Assembly (NCBI GenBank): GCA_963725645.1
Contig: CAVRZD010000006.1
Coordinates: 558,001-622,000 of the forward strand
Length of the DNA stretch: 64,000 nucleotides
Direction of reading: 5' to 3'
Origin: JALYZC01 sp963725645
Lineage (GTDB): Bacteria; Actinomycetota; Thermoleophilia; Solirubrobacterales; Solirubrobacteraceae
How positions within the stretch are numbered: the first letter of the stretch is position 1; each line of letters starts with the position of its first letter. The notes under the pieces were generated by a model. That model was not told the origin of the DNA and made no database searches. It was given only the letters and a program-made list of their open reading frames with translations. The position numbers and the translations under genes were made by a program. Of the stretch, positions 1-8,133 are shown in pieces.

Positions 1-390
1 GAGGAGGGCGTGGTCGTGCAGCGCCAGCGGCGTCAGCAGCGCGACCAGACCCGCCGCCACGGCGGCGCCGCGCCGCGCGGTCAGCCGCCAGGTCGCGGCG
101 AGCACGAGCGCGGCGGTCACGAGGTCCACGAGGCTCAGGCCCACCCGCAGCGCGTCGAGCGAATCGTGCACGGCGAGCACCAGCGCGCCCGCGTAGAAGA
201 CCGGCGGCGGCTGCGCCGCGGCGACGTCGCGGTAGAGGTCGTGGCCGCGCAGGACGAGCCGCGCGCTGAGCGCGTACACCCCGTCGGAGTAGCTCCAATA
301 GGCGTCGCCCTGCCAGACCCGCAGCGCCACGAGCAGCGCGATCCCGCCGAGCAGGAAGACGGCGACCGCGCGCCAGCCGAGCCCATTCAT
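1..390 (-). CDS. Membrane glycosyltransferase, GT39/ArnT-like, partial (C-terminus off the left edge)
   Basis: An ATG at 390 opens a minus-strand frame that has no stop before base 1, so only the first 130 residues are present. The N-terminus has one hydrophobic segment (about residues 8-24), then an extracytoplasmic stretch with DGVYALSARLVLRG, HDLYRDVAAAQPPP and VFYAGA, then two more hydrophobic stretches. A first TM helix followed by an acidic DG and an 'RDVAAAQPP' loop is typical of polyprenol-phosphate-sugar mannosyltransferases (GT39, PMT_2). Such enzymes move sugars from lipid carriers to envelope acceptors. The assignment rests on the N-terminus only. It is divergent from the next gene with a 44 bp gap. 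Confidence 0.6.
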   Translation of the reverse strand, partial: MNGLGWRAVAVFLLGGIALLVALRVWQGDAYWSYSDGVYALSARLVLRGHDLYRDVAAAQPPPVFYAGALVLAVHDSLDALRVGLSLVDLVTAALVLAATWRLTARRGAAVAAGLVALLTPLALHDHALL

Positions 391-434
391 GGCCGCGGGA
401 TGATAGGGCTGGCGCCTCGCGTACCGTATGGCGC

Positions 435-1418
435 GTGGCCACAACGCCCGTATACGCGGCGTCGTTCATCAGCTCGGTCGAGGAATTCTTCGGGCAGTTC
501 GCGGAGGTCGGCTGGCTCTCGCTCCTGCTCGGCTGCGCGTTCTTCGGCGGCTTCTTGACGCTGCGTTCGCGCGCCTGCTTCAACGTGCTGCGGGCGGCGT
601 ACCCCACCGAGCGCTTCCAGTGGCGCAACATCTGGGGCGCCTACGTCGCCGCCTACGGGGTCAACATGGTGTTCCCCGCGCGGTTCGGAAACATCGTCCG
701 CCTCTTCCTGACGAAGACGTCGATCCCGAACTCGTCATACCCCGCGGTCGCATCGAGTTTCCTCGTGGACACCGTGTTCGACTTGACCGTGGCGGTGCCG
801 ATCCTCATCTTCGCCTTCACGCAGGGCGTGTTCCCCAAGCCGCCGGACTTCTCCAAGCTCAGCGCGTTCGACCTCTCCTACCTCGCCGCCCACCCGCAGT
901 TCACGCTCTTCCTGCTCACGTTCCTGGTCGTGCTCGTGCTCGTGCTCTTCGCCTTCCTGTCGGTGCGCGTGCGCGCGTTCTGGGCGCGCGTGCGCCAGGG
1001 AGTGACGATCCTGACCGACCGCCGCCGCTACCTCCGCGAGGTCTGGTCGGTGCAGGCCGTGGCGTGGTTCTCGCGGTTCGGGGCGTTCTGGTGCTTCCTC
1101 GACGCCTTCCACGTCGGCGGCTCCGTGCGCAACGTGCTGCTCGTCTACGGCGTCGCGGCGGTCTCGTCGCTGGTCCCCCTCACGCCGGGGGGCGCCGGCG
1201 TGCAGCAGGCGCTGCTCGTGAAGGTGTTCGCGGGTTCGGCGACCGGCGCGACCGTCGCCGCGTACTCGGTCGGCCAGCAGATCGCGATCGCCGCCTTCAG
1301 CGCCGGCCTCGGCTTCGTCGCGCTCGCGCTGGTGTTCCGGATGCGCTCGTTCAAGGAGGTCATCCGCCGCGGTCGCGAGGACCGCGACGCCCAGCAGGCC
1401 GCCGAGGCGGCAACGTAG
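435..1418 (+). CDS. UPF0104 / lysylphosphatidylglycerol synthase TM-domain protein
   Basis: The 327-residue protein has about seven or eight hydrophobic helices and the UPF0104 (LPG_synthase_TM) layout: a GAYVAAYGVNMVFPARFGN block near residues 70-90, VDTVFDLTVAVP around 110, and TPGGAGVQQALLVKVF about residues 250-265. The TPGGxGxxE/Q loop is the family hallmark. Members are flippase-like or aminoacyl-phospholipid-synthase-like membrane proteins. No soluble aminoacyl-transferase domain is attached, so a lysyl-PG synthase role is not implied. The start is GTG at 435; an ATG at 428 is in another frame. It sits next to a probable glycosyltransferase, which fits envelope lipid or glycan work. 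Confidence 0.75.
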   Translation: MATTPVYAASFISSVEEFFGQFAEVGWLSLLLGCAFFGGFLTLRSRACFNVLRAAYPTERFQWRNIWGAYVAAYGVNMVFPARFGNIVRLFLTKTSIPNSSYPAVASSFLVDTVFDLTVAVPILIFAFTQGVFPKPPDFSKLSAFDLSYLAAHPQFTLFLLTFLVVLVLVLFAFLSVRVRAFWARVRQGVTILTDRRRYLREVWSVQAVAWFSRFGAFWCFLDAFHVGGSVRNVLLVYGVAAVSSLVPLTPGGAGVQQALLVKVFAGSATGATVAAYSVGQQIAIAAFSAGLGFVALALVFRMRSFKEVIRRGREDRDAQQAAEAAT

Positions 1419-1425
1419 TTCGACG

Positions 1426-1692
1426 CTACTGCAGGCCCTGGCGGGCTTCGCGCACCAGTGTGACCGCCTCGGGAAAGACGATCGCGATGACCGAGCGGAT
1501 CTGCTGGGCCTGCTGCTCGACGTCGCCCTGGAGGTTGACGCGGTTGACCGCGGCCACCGTCAGCTCGACCGCCAGCTTGATCGCGTTGTCGGCCCACGCG
1601 AGCTGCTGCTGACCCTGGAGCTGCTCGGCGAACTCGGCCAGCCGCCGCTGCATCTCCTCCGGGTCGCCGAACATGCCGCCGAAGCCTTCCAT
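1426..1692 (-). CDS. Small helical protein of unknown function
   Basis: An 88-residue protein starting MEGFGGMFGDPEEMQRR. It is predicted almost wholly helical and amphipathic, with a Gln-rich centre (LQGQQQLAWADNA) and no Cys. The start near 'GFGGMFGDPEEM' recalls small YbaB-like proteins, but the rest does not match that family well enough to claim it. It ends 8 nt from the stop of the convergent UPF0104 gene and its ATG faces the alpha/beta-hydrolase ATG 20 bp away. Codon use is as GC-rich at third positions as in the neighbours, which supports a real gene. Confidence 0.55.
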   Translation of the reverse strand: MEGFGGMFGDPEEMQRRLAEFAEQLQGQQQLAWADNAIKLAVELTVAAVNRVNLQGDVEQQAQQIRSVIAIVFPEAVTLVREARQGLQ

Positions 1693-1712
1693 CCCCTCGT
1701 AGGCTAGCGCCC

Positions 1713-2462
1713 ATGGCCATCGTGGAAGGCGCGGGCGTCGCGCTCGCCTGCTTCGAGCGCGGATCGGGCCCGGCGGTGCTGCTCGTCCACGGCATGGCCG
1801 ACCGCGCCGCGGGCTGGGAGGGCACGGCCGAGACGCTCGCCGCGGGCGCGCGCGCCATCGCCTACGACCGCCGCGGCTACGGCGGCTCCGGGGCGCCCGA
1901 GCCGTACGAGCGCACGACCGTCGAGGAGCAGGCGGAGGACGCCGCCGCCCTGCTGGGCGCGCTCGACGCCGTCCCCGCCGTGCTGTGCGGGCGCGACTTC
2001 GGCGCGCTCGTCTGCCTCGACCTGTGCAAGCGCCACGGCGAACTCGTGCGCGCGGCGGTGCTGGTCGACGCGCCCGTGCTCCAGTTCTCGGCGGCGGCCG
2101 CCGAGACGCTGTCAGACGAACGGGCCGCGCTGGAGCAGGCGCTGCGCGACGGCGGCCCCGAGCGGGCCGTGGACGCCTGGCTCGACGCCCGCGGCGAGCC
2201 CGGCGACAGCGCGCGTCGCGAGCGGGCGCGCGCTGACCACGCCGCCTTCTTCGCCGACTACGGCGGGCTCGCGAGCTGGCCCGTGACCCGCGGCGAGCTG
2301 CGCGCGCTGGGCATGCCGCTCGTCGTGCTGACCTCGCCGGCCGCGCCGGGCCCGGTGCTCGAGGCCGCCGCCGCGCTCGCCGGGCTGGCGCCGGCAGCGC
2401 GCCGGGAGGAAGGCGGCGACCCGGGGGCCGCGATCTGGGGCCTGCTGGCGGACGCCGCGTGA
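1713..2462 (+). CDS. Alpha/beta-hydrolase-fold protein with Asp in the nucleophile position
   Basis: The 249-residue protein has the fold's N-terminal landmarks: VLLVHGMAD (oxyanion loop, about 22-30), YDRRGYGGSG (51-60) and a nucleophile elbow GRDFGA (93-98). The elbow has Asp95 where esterases carry Ser, as in haloalkane dehalogenases and epoxide hydrolases. The C-terminal loop that normally supplies the catalytic His reads EEGGDPGAAIWGLL, so the usual GGH is GGD. Either the enzyme lost hydrolytic chemistry or it uses another base. Its TGA overlaps the GTG of the next gene (GTGA), so the two are probably co-translated. Confidence 0.7.
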   Translation: MAIVEGAGVALACFERGSGPAVLLVHGMADRAAGWEGTAETLAAGARAIAYDRRGYGGSGAPEPYERTTVEEQAEDAAALLGALDAVPAVLCGRDFGALVCLDLCKRHGELVRAAVLVDAPVLQFSAAAAETLSDERAALEQALRDGGPERAVDAWLDARGEPGDSARRERARADHAAFFADYGGLASWPVTRGELRALGMPLVVLTSPAAPGPVLEAAAALAGLAPAARREEGGDPGAAIWGLLADAA

Positions 2463-3194
2463 GGCGCGCCGCAGCGCTCGGCCTGCTCGCGGCCCTCGCC
2501 CACGCGGGGTGCGGGCGGCGGCGGTGGGAGCGGCGCCGCCGGCACGCAGGCCACGCCCACCACCCCGGCCGGGGAGACCGCGCCGCCGCCCGCGCGGCGC
2601 CCGGGCCGGCCGGTGCTGATCGCGGCGCTGGGAGACTCGATCACCGCCGGCTCGCCGTTGTGGGACCCCGACCCGCGCGTTCGCGCCCAGGCCCCGGACC
2701 AGCTCAACGACCAGAGCCAGTACGAGTACTGGGCGCGGCGCCGCCTCGGGCCCAACGCGCGGTTTCGCAACTGCGGCGTGTTCGGTGAGCGCACCGATCA
2801 GATCGCGCGGCGTCTCGACGCCTGCGCACGCGGCGCCCAGGTTCTGATCGTCCAGGGCGGGATCAACGACATCGCGCAGGGACGGTCCGTCAGCGCGGCC
2901 GCGCGCAATCTGCGCGCGATGGTGCGCCGCGGAAGGGCGCGCGGCCTGCGCGTGGCGCTCGCGGACGTGCTGCCGTGGAACAGCGGCGGGGGCGGCGCCG
3001 CGCCGCGAATCGACGAGCTCAACCGGCTGATCGCGCGCATCGGACGCGAGGAGAGGGTCCCGGTGCTGCCGTTCCACGACGCGGTGGCCGACCCCGCGCG
3101 TCCGGGCCGCATGCGGGCGCAGCTCACCATCGACGGCGACCATCCCGACGTCGCCGGCTACCGGCTGCTGGGGAACGCCGTCAGCCTGCCCTGA
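2459..3194 (+). CDS. SGNH/GDSL-hydrolase lipoprotein (one apparent +1 frameshift)
   Basis: The reading starts at GTG 2459 (GTGA overlap with the gene before) with a lipoprotein signal, MRRAAALGLLAALAHAGCG. It then must move one frame, within the G-run near 2513-2515, into a Gly/Pro/Thr-rich linker and an SGNH domain. The domain shows block I ALGDSITAG (about 2628-2655), the block III motif GGINDIAQG, and a DGDHPDVAGY block V with the catalytic Asp-x-x-His. The second frame alone has no good start and would lose the signal and linker. The expected product is an extracytoplasmic lipid-anchored esterase or acylhydrolase. The total length is 3n+1, consistent with one inserted base. Its stop overlaps the convergent methyltransferase by 14 bp. 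Confidence 0.7.
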
Positions 3195-4119
3195 CGGCGG
3201 CCACCGCCACCGTGCCGCCGCGGTGCACCGCGCCCGCCGCCAGCTCGAGGCCCGCGGCCGCCGGCGCGAGCGGGAGCGCCAGGAGCGTGACCGCCAGGTC
3301 GGCGGGCGCGGGGCGCGCGTTGCGCTTGAGGAGGTTGTAAAGGTAGGACGGGGTGGTGGTCGCGCGGTTCACGAGCGACTGCCACATCCCGAACGGGTTG
3401 TGCTCGGCGAGCACGTGGTGGACGGCGGCCGGCTCGAGGCCCGCGCGGCGCAGCAGGGCGAGCAGCCCGGGGACGGTGAAGTGCGTCCGGTGGCGGGGGA
3501 GGTCGAGGTGGTACCAGCGCCCACCGCCCACTCGCGCCTGGAGGCTTCCCAGGTTCGGCACGCCAACGAGCACGGCGCCGCCCGGGCGCAGCCAGCCCGC
3601 CACGCGCGCCGCGGCCGCTTCCGGCGCCTCCACGTGCTCGAGGACGTGCCACAGCGTGACCGCGTCGATCGAGCCGGCGGCGACGTCGGCGTCCTCGATG
3701 CCGGCGCGCGCCAGCTCCACGCCGTGCTCGCGCGCGGCGGCATCCACCCGCCCCTCCGACGGCTCCAGTCCGCGCGCGTCGTACCCGGCCGCACGGGCCG
3801 CGGCGACGAAGCGGCCGCGGCCGGCGCCGACGTCGAGCAGCCGTGCGGGCGCGGGCGCGACGGGCGCGAGCATTCGCAGCCGGGCGCGGTCGAAGGCGTC
3901 CAGGACCGGCGCCGCGCTGTGCGCGAGCCGCGGCGGCGCGGCGTAGGCGCCGCTGTCGTGCAGGTCGGGGAACGGCGGCCCCGCGGTGACGGCGGTGCCG
4001 CACCCCCCGCAGCGCAGCAGCAGGAAGGACCGCGCCAGCGCCGGCTCGGCCGCGGGCGCGCGCCGCCAGGGCGCGAGCGCGCCGGCGCACGCCGGGCAGA
4101 TCGACTCCCGCGAGCTCAG
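3181..4119 (-). CDS. Class I SAM-dependent methyltransferase with N-terminal zinc ribbon
   Basis: The protein begins with a zinc-ribbon pair, CPAC and CGGC, followed by a Methyltransf_23-type Rossmann domain: LLDVGAGRGRF (motif I), EPSEGRVDAAAR, DAVTLWHVLEHVEAP (motif IV/post) and WLRPGGAVLVGVPN. It ends in a hydrophobic tail after LYNLLKRNARPAP. This architecture is common in methyltransferases of cell-surface sugar or lipid pathways. No ATG, GTG or TTG precedes the first CPAC in frame for a long way. The best start is CTG at 4119, which overlaps the upstream TGA (CTGA) just like the ATGA/GTGA junctions elsewhere in the window. It is the last gene of the 5685-3181 operon. Confidence 0.7.
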   Translation of the reverse strand: MSSRESICPACAGALAPWRRAPAAEPALARSFLLLRCGGCGTAVTAGPPFPDLHDSGAYAAPPRLAHSAAPVLDAFDRARLRMLAPVAPAPARLLDVGAGRGRFVAAARAAGYDARGLEPSEGRVDAAAREHGVELARAGIEDADVAAGSIDAVTLWHVLEHVEAPEAAAARVAGWLRPGGAVLVGVPNLGSLQARVGGGRWYHLDLPRHRTHFTVPGLLALLRRAGLEPAAVHHVLAEHNPFGMWQSLVNRATTTPSYLYNLLKRNARPAPADLAVTLLALPLAPAAAGLELAAGAVHRGGTVAVAAVRAG

Positions 4120-5237
4120 ACCGCGGCGGCCTCCGCGACCAGGTCCAGCTCGTAGGACAGGCCATGGTCGCCGAGGAAGTCGAGGAACGCCGTCGGATCG
4201 AACGCGCTGGCGGGGCTCAGCACGCCCGTGCGGTCGTGGTCCTCGGCCGCCAGCAGCGACGCCGCGTGGACGGCGGAGGCGGCGGTGAGGCTGTAGACGT
4301 CGCTGCCGCGAACGACGCCGCGCCCGGTCGTCCCGCCCTCGCCGTGGGCGAGCACCACGACGACGAAGCGCGACCGCCGCCGCTGCTCCTCGGACGGGCC
4401 CTCGGGCAGGCGGTCGATCGCCGCGTCCACGATCGCGCGCACCGGCGTGCGCAGGACGAGCCCGAGCGGCGGCGTGAGCGCGGTGACGGCGGGCGCGAGG
4501 GCGGCCACCGGCAGCATCGTCGTGGTGGTGATCAGCGGCGTCACCTTCCGGGTGTGCGTGTGCCGGGGCACGGTGACGACCTCGCCGGCCGGGAACCTGG
4601 CCACCGGCTGGCGCCCGAACGGCTCGGGGAACGTGAAGGCGGCCCGCAGGGGACCCGGGTGGGCGGGGCGCCACTCGCCCTCCTCGTATGCCAGGTCGCC
4701 GCCCCGCAGCATCTGCAGCGCCGAGTGCAGCGTCCCGCGCGTGGCCGCAAAGCCCTTCACCGCGTAGGCGACCACGAGCTCGCGCAGGGGCTCGTGGCCC
4801 GTCGCGGCCAGCCGGGCGACCAGGTCGCCGGGGAGGAAGTCGAAGCCGACGGCCGGGACGACGGCCACCTCGGCGGCGCGCGCGGCGTCGTCGTAGCGCT
4901 CGTGCACGCGCTGCATGAACGGCTGCTCGCCCGTCGTGTCGACGTAGTGAGTTCCAGTCTCCACGGCGGCGCGCACGACGGGCTCGCCGAGCCGCGTGAA
5001 CGGCCCGGCGCAGTTGACCACCGCCACGCAGTCGCCGAGCGCATGGCGCAGCGCGTCGCGATCGTCCAGCGCGGCCGCGCGCACCACCGGATCGGCCGGC
5101 AGCTCGTCGGCGACCGCGTGCAGGCGCCCGGCGTCGCGCCCGGACAGCACCAGCGGAAGCCCACGCCGGGCCGCCTCGTGCGCGACGAGCCGGCCGGTGT
5201 ACCCGCTGGCTCCGTAGACCGCGATCGCGCCCGCCAC
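4116..5237 (-). CDS. Saccharopine dehydrogenase-like oxidoreductase (trans-acting enoyl reductase type)
   Basis: The 373-residue protein opens with an NAD(P)-binding motif GASGYTGRLVAHEAARRG, then LVLSGRDAGRLHAVAD and NCAGPFTRLGEPVV, followed by GTHYVDTTGEQPFMQ. That is the layout of the saccharopine dehydrogenase NADP-binding family, including mycobacterial trans-acting enoyl reductases. These act on lipid or polyketide intermediates. The lysine-pathway function is unlikely here, because there is no saccharopine-type C-terminal domain and no lysine gene nearby. It starts 1 bp after the CBS gene and overlaps the methyltransferase start, so the three are one operon. Confidence 0.75.
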   Translation of the reverse strand: MAGAIAVYGASGYTGRLVAHEAARRGLPLVLSGRDAGRLHAVADELPADPVVRAAALDDRDALRHALGDCVAVVNCAGPFTRLGEPVVRAAVETGTHYVDTTGEQPFMQRVHERYDDAARAAEVAVVPAVGFDFLPGDLVARLAATGHEPLRELVVAYAVKGFAATRGTLHSALQMLRGGDLAYEEGEWRPAHPGPLRAAFTFPEPFGRQPVARFPAGEVVTVPRHTHTRKVTPLITTTTMLPVAALAPAVTALTPPLGLVLRTPVRAIVDAAIDRLPEGPSEEQRRRSRFVVVVLAHGEGGTTGRGVVRGSDVYSLTAASAVHAASLLAAEDHDRTGVLSPASAFDPTAFLDFLGDHGLSYELDLVAEAAAV

Positions 5238-5238
5238 C

Positions 5239-5685
5239 TCAGCCTCCGCGATGGTGGAAGTAGAACTCGGGCAGCGCCGCCCGCGTGATCTGGCTCGTCA
5301 GGCTGTGCATCAGCTCCGGGTCGCCCGTGCGCACGGCCAGGTCGTCGAGCGTGACGATGCCCGTCAACCGGTCGCCGTCGAGCACCGGGAGCCGCCGGAT
5401 CCCGTGCGAGATCATCAGCTCGGCCGCCTGGCGCACGTCCATCGCGACCGCCGCCGTGACGACCGGGGCCGAGGCGTGGTCCGCGGCACGGTCGCCCCCG
5501 GCGCGATCGTCGGCCAGCACGCTGACCGCCAGGTCGCGGTCGGTGACGATGGCGGTCGGCGTCTCGCCCGCGACCAGCACGACCGAACCTACGTTGCGCT
5601 CGCGCATGAGCTCGGCGACCTCGCGCACCGAGCTGGCCGCCTCGGCGGTGACGACGGAGTCGGTCATCACGTCGCGAATCAGCAT
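5239..5685 (-). CDS. Tandem CBS-domain protein
   Basis: A 148-residue stand-alone Bateman module. CBS1 is MLIRDVMTDSVVTAEAASSV...NVGSVVLV...AIVTDRDLA and CBS2 is PVVTAAVAMDVRQAAELM...IRRLPVLDGDRLTGIVTLDDL. Both keep the G(I/V)(V/L)T-x-x-D signature that contacts adenosyl ligands. A short C-terminal extension follows (SQITRAALPEFYFHHRGG). Such proteins sense AMP, ATP or SAM-type ligands and regulate partners; the partner is not identifiable. The ATG at 5685 is the first start consistent with the CBS1 fold; longer readings run into low-complexity antisense sequence. It is the first gene of the minus-strand operon with the saccharopine-dehydrogenase-like and methyltransferase genes. Confidence 0.85.
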   Translation of the reverse strand: MLIRDVMTDSVVTAEAASSVREVAELMRERNVGSVVLVAGETPTAIVTDRDLAVSVLADDRAGGDRAADHASAPVVTAAVAMDVRQAAELMISHGIRRLPVLDGDRLTGIVTLDDLAVRTGDPELMHSLTSQITRAALPEFYFHHRGG

Positions 5686-5746
5686 GCCGGCCGAGTGTAG
5701 TCCCGTGGCCGGGGCGGCGGCTTGAAGCGAATACAATCGCGCGCCC

Positions 5747-5848
5747 ATGTCTGCGATGACGCCGGACCGGAGGCGCATGCGCGCCCGCGTCGAGGCCCTG
5801 ATCTCGCTGACGGCGCCTGCCCTCAGACTTGGTCGCGGAACGCGCTGA
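5747..5848 (+). CDS. Possible 33-codon leader ORF coupled to the next gene
   Basis: A short ORF, MSAMTPDRRRMRARVEALI... (33 codons), ends in TGA that shares its A with the ATG of the following membrane-protein gene (TGATG at 5846-5850). The arrangement would allow translational coupling. The peptide is Arg-rich with an amphipathic middle and has no recognisable family. The ORF could be chance in GC-rich DNA; the only support is the exact stop/start overlap. The alternative is that this is simply the 5' UTR of the 5848 gene. Confidence 0.25.
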   Translation: MSAMTPDRRRMRARVEALISLTAPALRLGRGTR

Positions 5849-6735
5849 TGGCACCGGAAGAGGTCCTCGCATTCGAGGCGCGCTGGCGCACGCGCGCGGC
5901 CATCGGCGCGGCCGCCGGCGCGGTGCTGGTGCTGGCCGGGGGGATCGCGCTCGTCACGACGCTGTCGGACTCGAAGACCAGCGAGCTGACGTCGCAGCTC
6001 CTCTTCTACGACCGGCACTCCTCGTCGCTGCTGCTGGCGACGATCGTCGCCGGGCTCGGCTCGGTCTGCATGATCGCGCCGCTCGTCTACCTCTTCCACG
6101 CGGCCAAGGCGCGGCGCCCGCAGCTTCCCGGGGTCGCCCTGATCACGGCCTGGGTGGGGCCGATCGCCGCCGGCCTCGGGCAGATCGCGCTCCAGGTCGT
6201 GCTGCTCGACAAGGCGCACGCCTTCGCCACCACCGGCGCGCAGACCTACGCGCAGGCCAAGCACCTCACGGACGAGGGGATCCTGAAGGCGATGCAGGGG
6301 ATCGTCCTGGCGGGCCAGCTCTCGCTCGGCTTCGCGTTCGTGATCATCTCCCTCAACGCGATGCGGGTCGGGCTGCTGACCCGCTTCATGGGCGTTCTGG
6401 GCATCATCGTCGGCGTCCTGTTCGTGATCCCGCTGGGGACGCTGCAGGTGGTCCAGCCCTTCTGGCTCCTGACGCTGGCCGCGCTGTTCCTGGGCCGCTG
6501 GCCCAACGGCGTCCCGCCGGCCTGGCGGACCGGCAAGGCGGAGCCGTGGCCGACCCAGCAGGAGCTGCGCGAGGAGCGCGAAAAGACGAAGGCCGCGCAG
6601 CTCAAGGCCGCGGGGAAGGCCCCGCCGGAGGCGGAGGCGGAGACGGAGCCCGAGCCCGCGGCGGCCGCCGCGACTGCGAGCCAGGGAACGGCGCACCCGA
6701 GCTCCAAGAAGCGCAAGCGCAAGCGCCGGCGCTGA
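5848..6735 (+). CDS. Multi-pass membrane protein with charged C-terminal tail, unknown function
   Basis: The frame is open upstream, but ATG at 5848 is the sensible start (MAPEEVLAFEARWRTRAAIG). The 295-residue protein has an N-terminal TM helix, then about five more (LLLATIVAGLGSVCMIAPLV, VALITAWVGPIAAGLGQIAL, the 'GIVLAGQLSLGFAFVIISL' segment, a Gly-rich helix and a final pair). The tail (WPTQQELREEREKTKAAQ, then a Glu/Ala-rich linker) ends in a very basic KKRKRKRR stretch. The layout resembles Thermoleophilia DUF-type membrane proteins with cytosolic tails; no catalytic motif is seen. It converges with the TrpB-like gene, 4 bp apart. Confidence 0.6.
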   Translation: MAPEEVLAFEARWRTRAAIGAAAGAVLVLAGGIALVTTLSDSKTSELTSQLLFYDRHSSSLLLATIVAGLGSVCMIAPLVYLFHAAKARRPQLPGVALITAWVGPIAAGLGQIALQVVLLDKAHAFATTGAQTYAQAKHLTDEGILKAMQGIVLAGQLSLGFAFVIISLNAMRVGLLTRFMGVLGIIVGVLFVIPLGTLQVVQPFWLLTLAALFLGRWPNGVPPAWRTGKAEPWPTQQELREEREKTKAAQLKAAGKAPPEAEAETEPEPAAAAATASQGTAHPSSKKRKRKRRR

Positions 6736-6739
6736 GCGC

Positions 6740-8104
6740 CTACGCGGGCGCCGGCACCTCCGGCAACTTCTCGATCGCCGCGTCCATGTCGGACTCGGAG
6801 AACTCCGGGTCCTCCAGGCTGCCGGCCAGGTAGGCCTCGTAGGCCGCCAGGTCGAAGTGCCCGTGGCCGCACAGCCCGAACAGGATCACCCGCGCCTCGC
6901 CGGCCTCGCGCGCCTGCTCGGCCTCGTCGATCACCGCGCGGATGGCGTGCGCCGGCTCGGGCGCCGGGATGATCCCCTCGGTACGCGCGAAGCGCAGCGC
7001 CGCGTCGAAGGTGTCGTTCTGGCGGAACGCGCGCGCCTCGACCGCGCCGGCCTTGACCAGGCCGCACAGCATCGGCGCGTCTCCGTGGTAGCGCAGGCCG
7101 CCGGCGTGCATCGGCGGGGGCACGAAGTCGTGCCCGAGCGTGAACATCGGCATCAGCGGGGTCAGCCCGACGGTGTCGCCGAAGTCATAGCGGTACACGC
7201 CGCGTGTGAGCGTCGGGCAGGCGGCGGGCTCCGCCGCGACGAACCGCGTCTTGGCTTCGCCGCGCAGCACGCGGCGCACGAACGGGAAGGCGAGACCGGC
7301 GAAGTTGGAGCCTCCGCCGACGCAGCCGATCACCACGTCCGGCTCGTCGCCTGTCAGCTCCATCTGGCTCATCGCCTCCTGCCCGATGACCGTCTGGTGC
7401 AGCAGCACGTGGTTGAGCACCGAGCCGAGGGCGTAGTTGCAGGACTCGTCGCCGGCCGCGACCTCGACGGCCTCCGAGATCGCGATCCCGAGCGACCCCG
7501 TGGGATGCTCGGCCTGCGAGCGCCCGGCCTCCGTCAGTTCGCTTGGCGACCGGTGCACGGTCGCGCCCCAGGTCTCCATCATGGTGCGGCGGTAGGGCTT
7601 CTGGTCGTAGGAGGAGCCGACCATGAACACCTCGCACTCCAGTCCGAACAGCTGGCAGGCGAAGGCCAGCGCCGAGCCCCACTGCCCGGCTCCGGTCTCC
7701 GTCGAGAGCTTCTTCACGCCGGCGCGGGCGTTCTCGTAGGCCTGCGCGACCGCGGTGTTGGGCTTGTGCGACCCGGGCGGCGAGACGCCCTCGTACTTGT
7801 AGTAGATGTGCGCCGGCGTGTTGAGCGCGGCCTCGAGGCGCCGGGCGCGGAACAGCGGCGTCGGCCGCCAGAGGCGGTAGACGTCGCGGACCTCGGCGGG
7901 GATCTCGACCTCCGGCTCCGGCGAGACCTCCTGCTGGATCAGCCCCATCGGGAAGAGCGGGGCGAGATCGTCGGGGCCGGCGGGCTCCTTCGTGCCGGGA
8001 TGCAGCGGCGGCAGCGGCTCGCCCGGCAGGTCTCCCAGCAGGTTGATCCAGTGCGTGGGGATGTCGCGCTCGGAGAGCTGGTACTTCGTCGGCTCGTCTG
8101 CCAT
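6740..8104 (-). CDS. TrpB-like PLP enzyme (tryptophan synthase beta chain 2 type, TrpB2)
   Basis: The 454-residue protein has the TrpB2 profile: an N-terminal LSERDIPTHWINLLGDLP, WRPTPLFRARRLE, the PLP-lysine segment GSHKPNTA, GAGQWGSALAFAC, and the phosphate-binding GCVGGGSNF. TrpB2 proteins condense indole and serine, often without tight alpha-subunit contact; some use O-phosphoserine. No trpA is present in this window. The start is ATG 8104 behind a clear Shine-Dalgarno (AGGGAGGAG, on the minus strand). It lies 29 bp downstream of the enoyl-CoA hydratase stop in the other direction of the same strand but is probably separately initiated. Confidence 0.85.
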   Translation of the reverse strand: MADEPTKYQLSERDIPTHWINLLGDLPGEPLPPLHPGTKEPAGPDDLAPLFPMGLIQQEVSPEPEVEIPAEVRDVYRLWRPTPLFRARRLEAALNTPAHIYYKYEGVSPPGSHKPNTAVAQAYENARAGVKKLSTETGAGQWGSALAFACQLFGLECEVFMVGSSYDQKPYRRTMMETWGATVHRSPSELTEAGRSQAEHPTGSLGIAISEAVEVAAGDESCNYALGSVLNHVLLHQTVIGQEAMSQMELTGDEPDVVIGCVGGGSNFAGLAFPFVRRVLRGEAKTRFVAAEPAACPTLTRGVYRYDFGDTVGLTPLMPMFTLGHDFVPPPMHAGGLRYHGDAPMLCGLVKAGAVEARAFRQNDTFDAALRFARTEGIIPAPEPAHAIRAVIDEAEQAREAGEARVILFGLCGHGHFDLAAYEAYLAGSLEDPEFSESDMDAAIEKLPEVPAPA

Positions 8105-8133
8105 CGCTCCTCCCTGGGGTCGGGAGGGCGATT

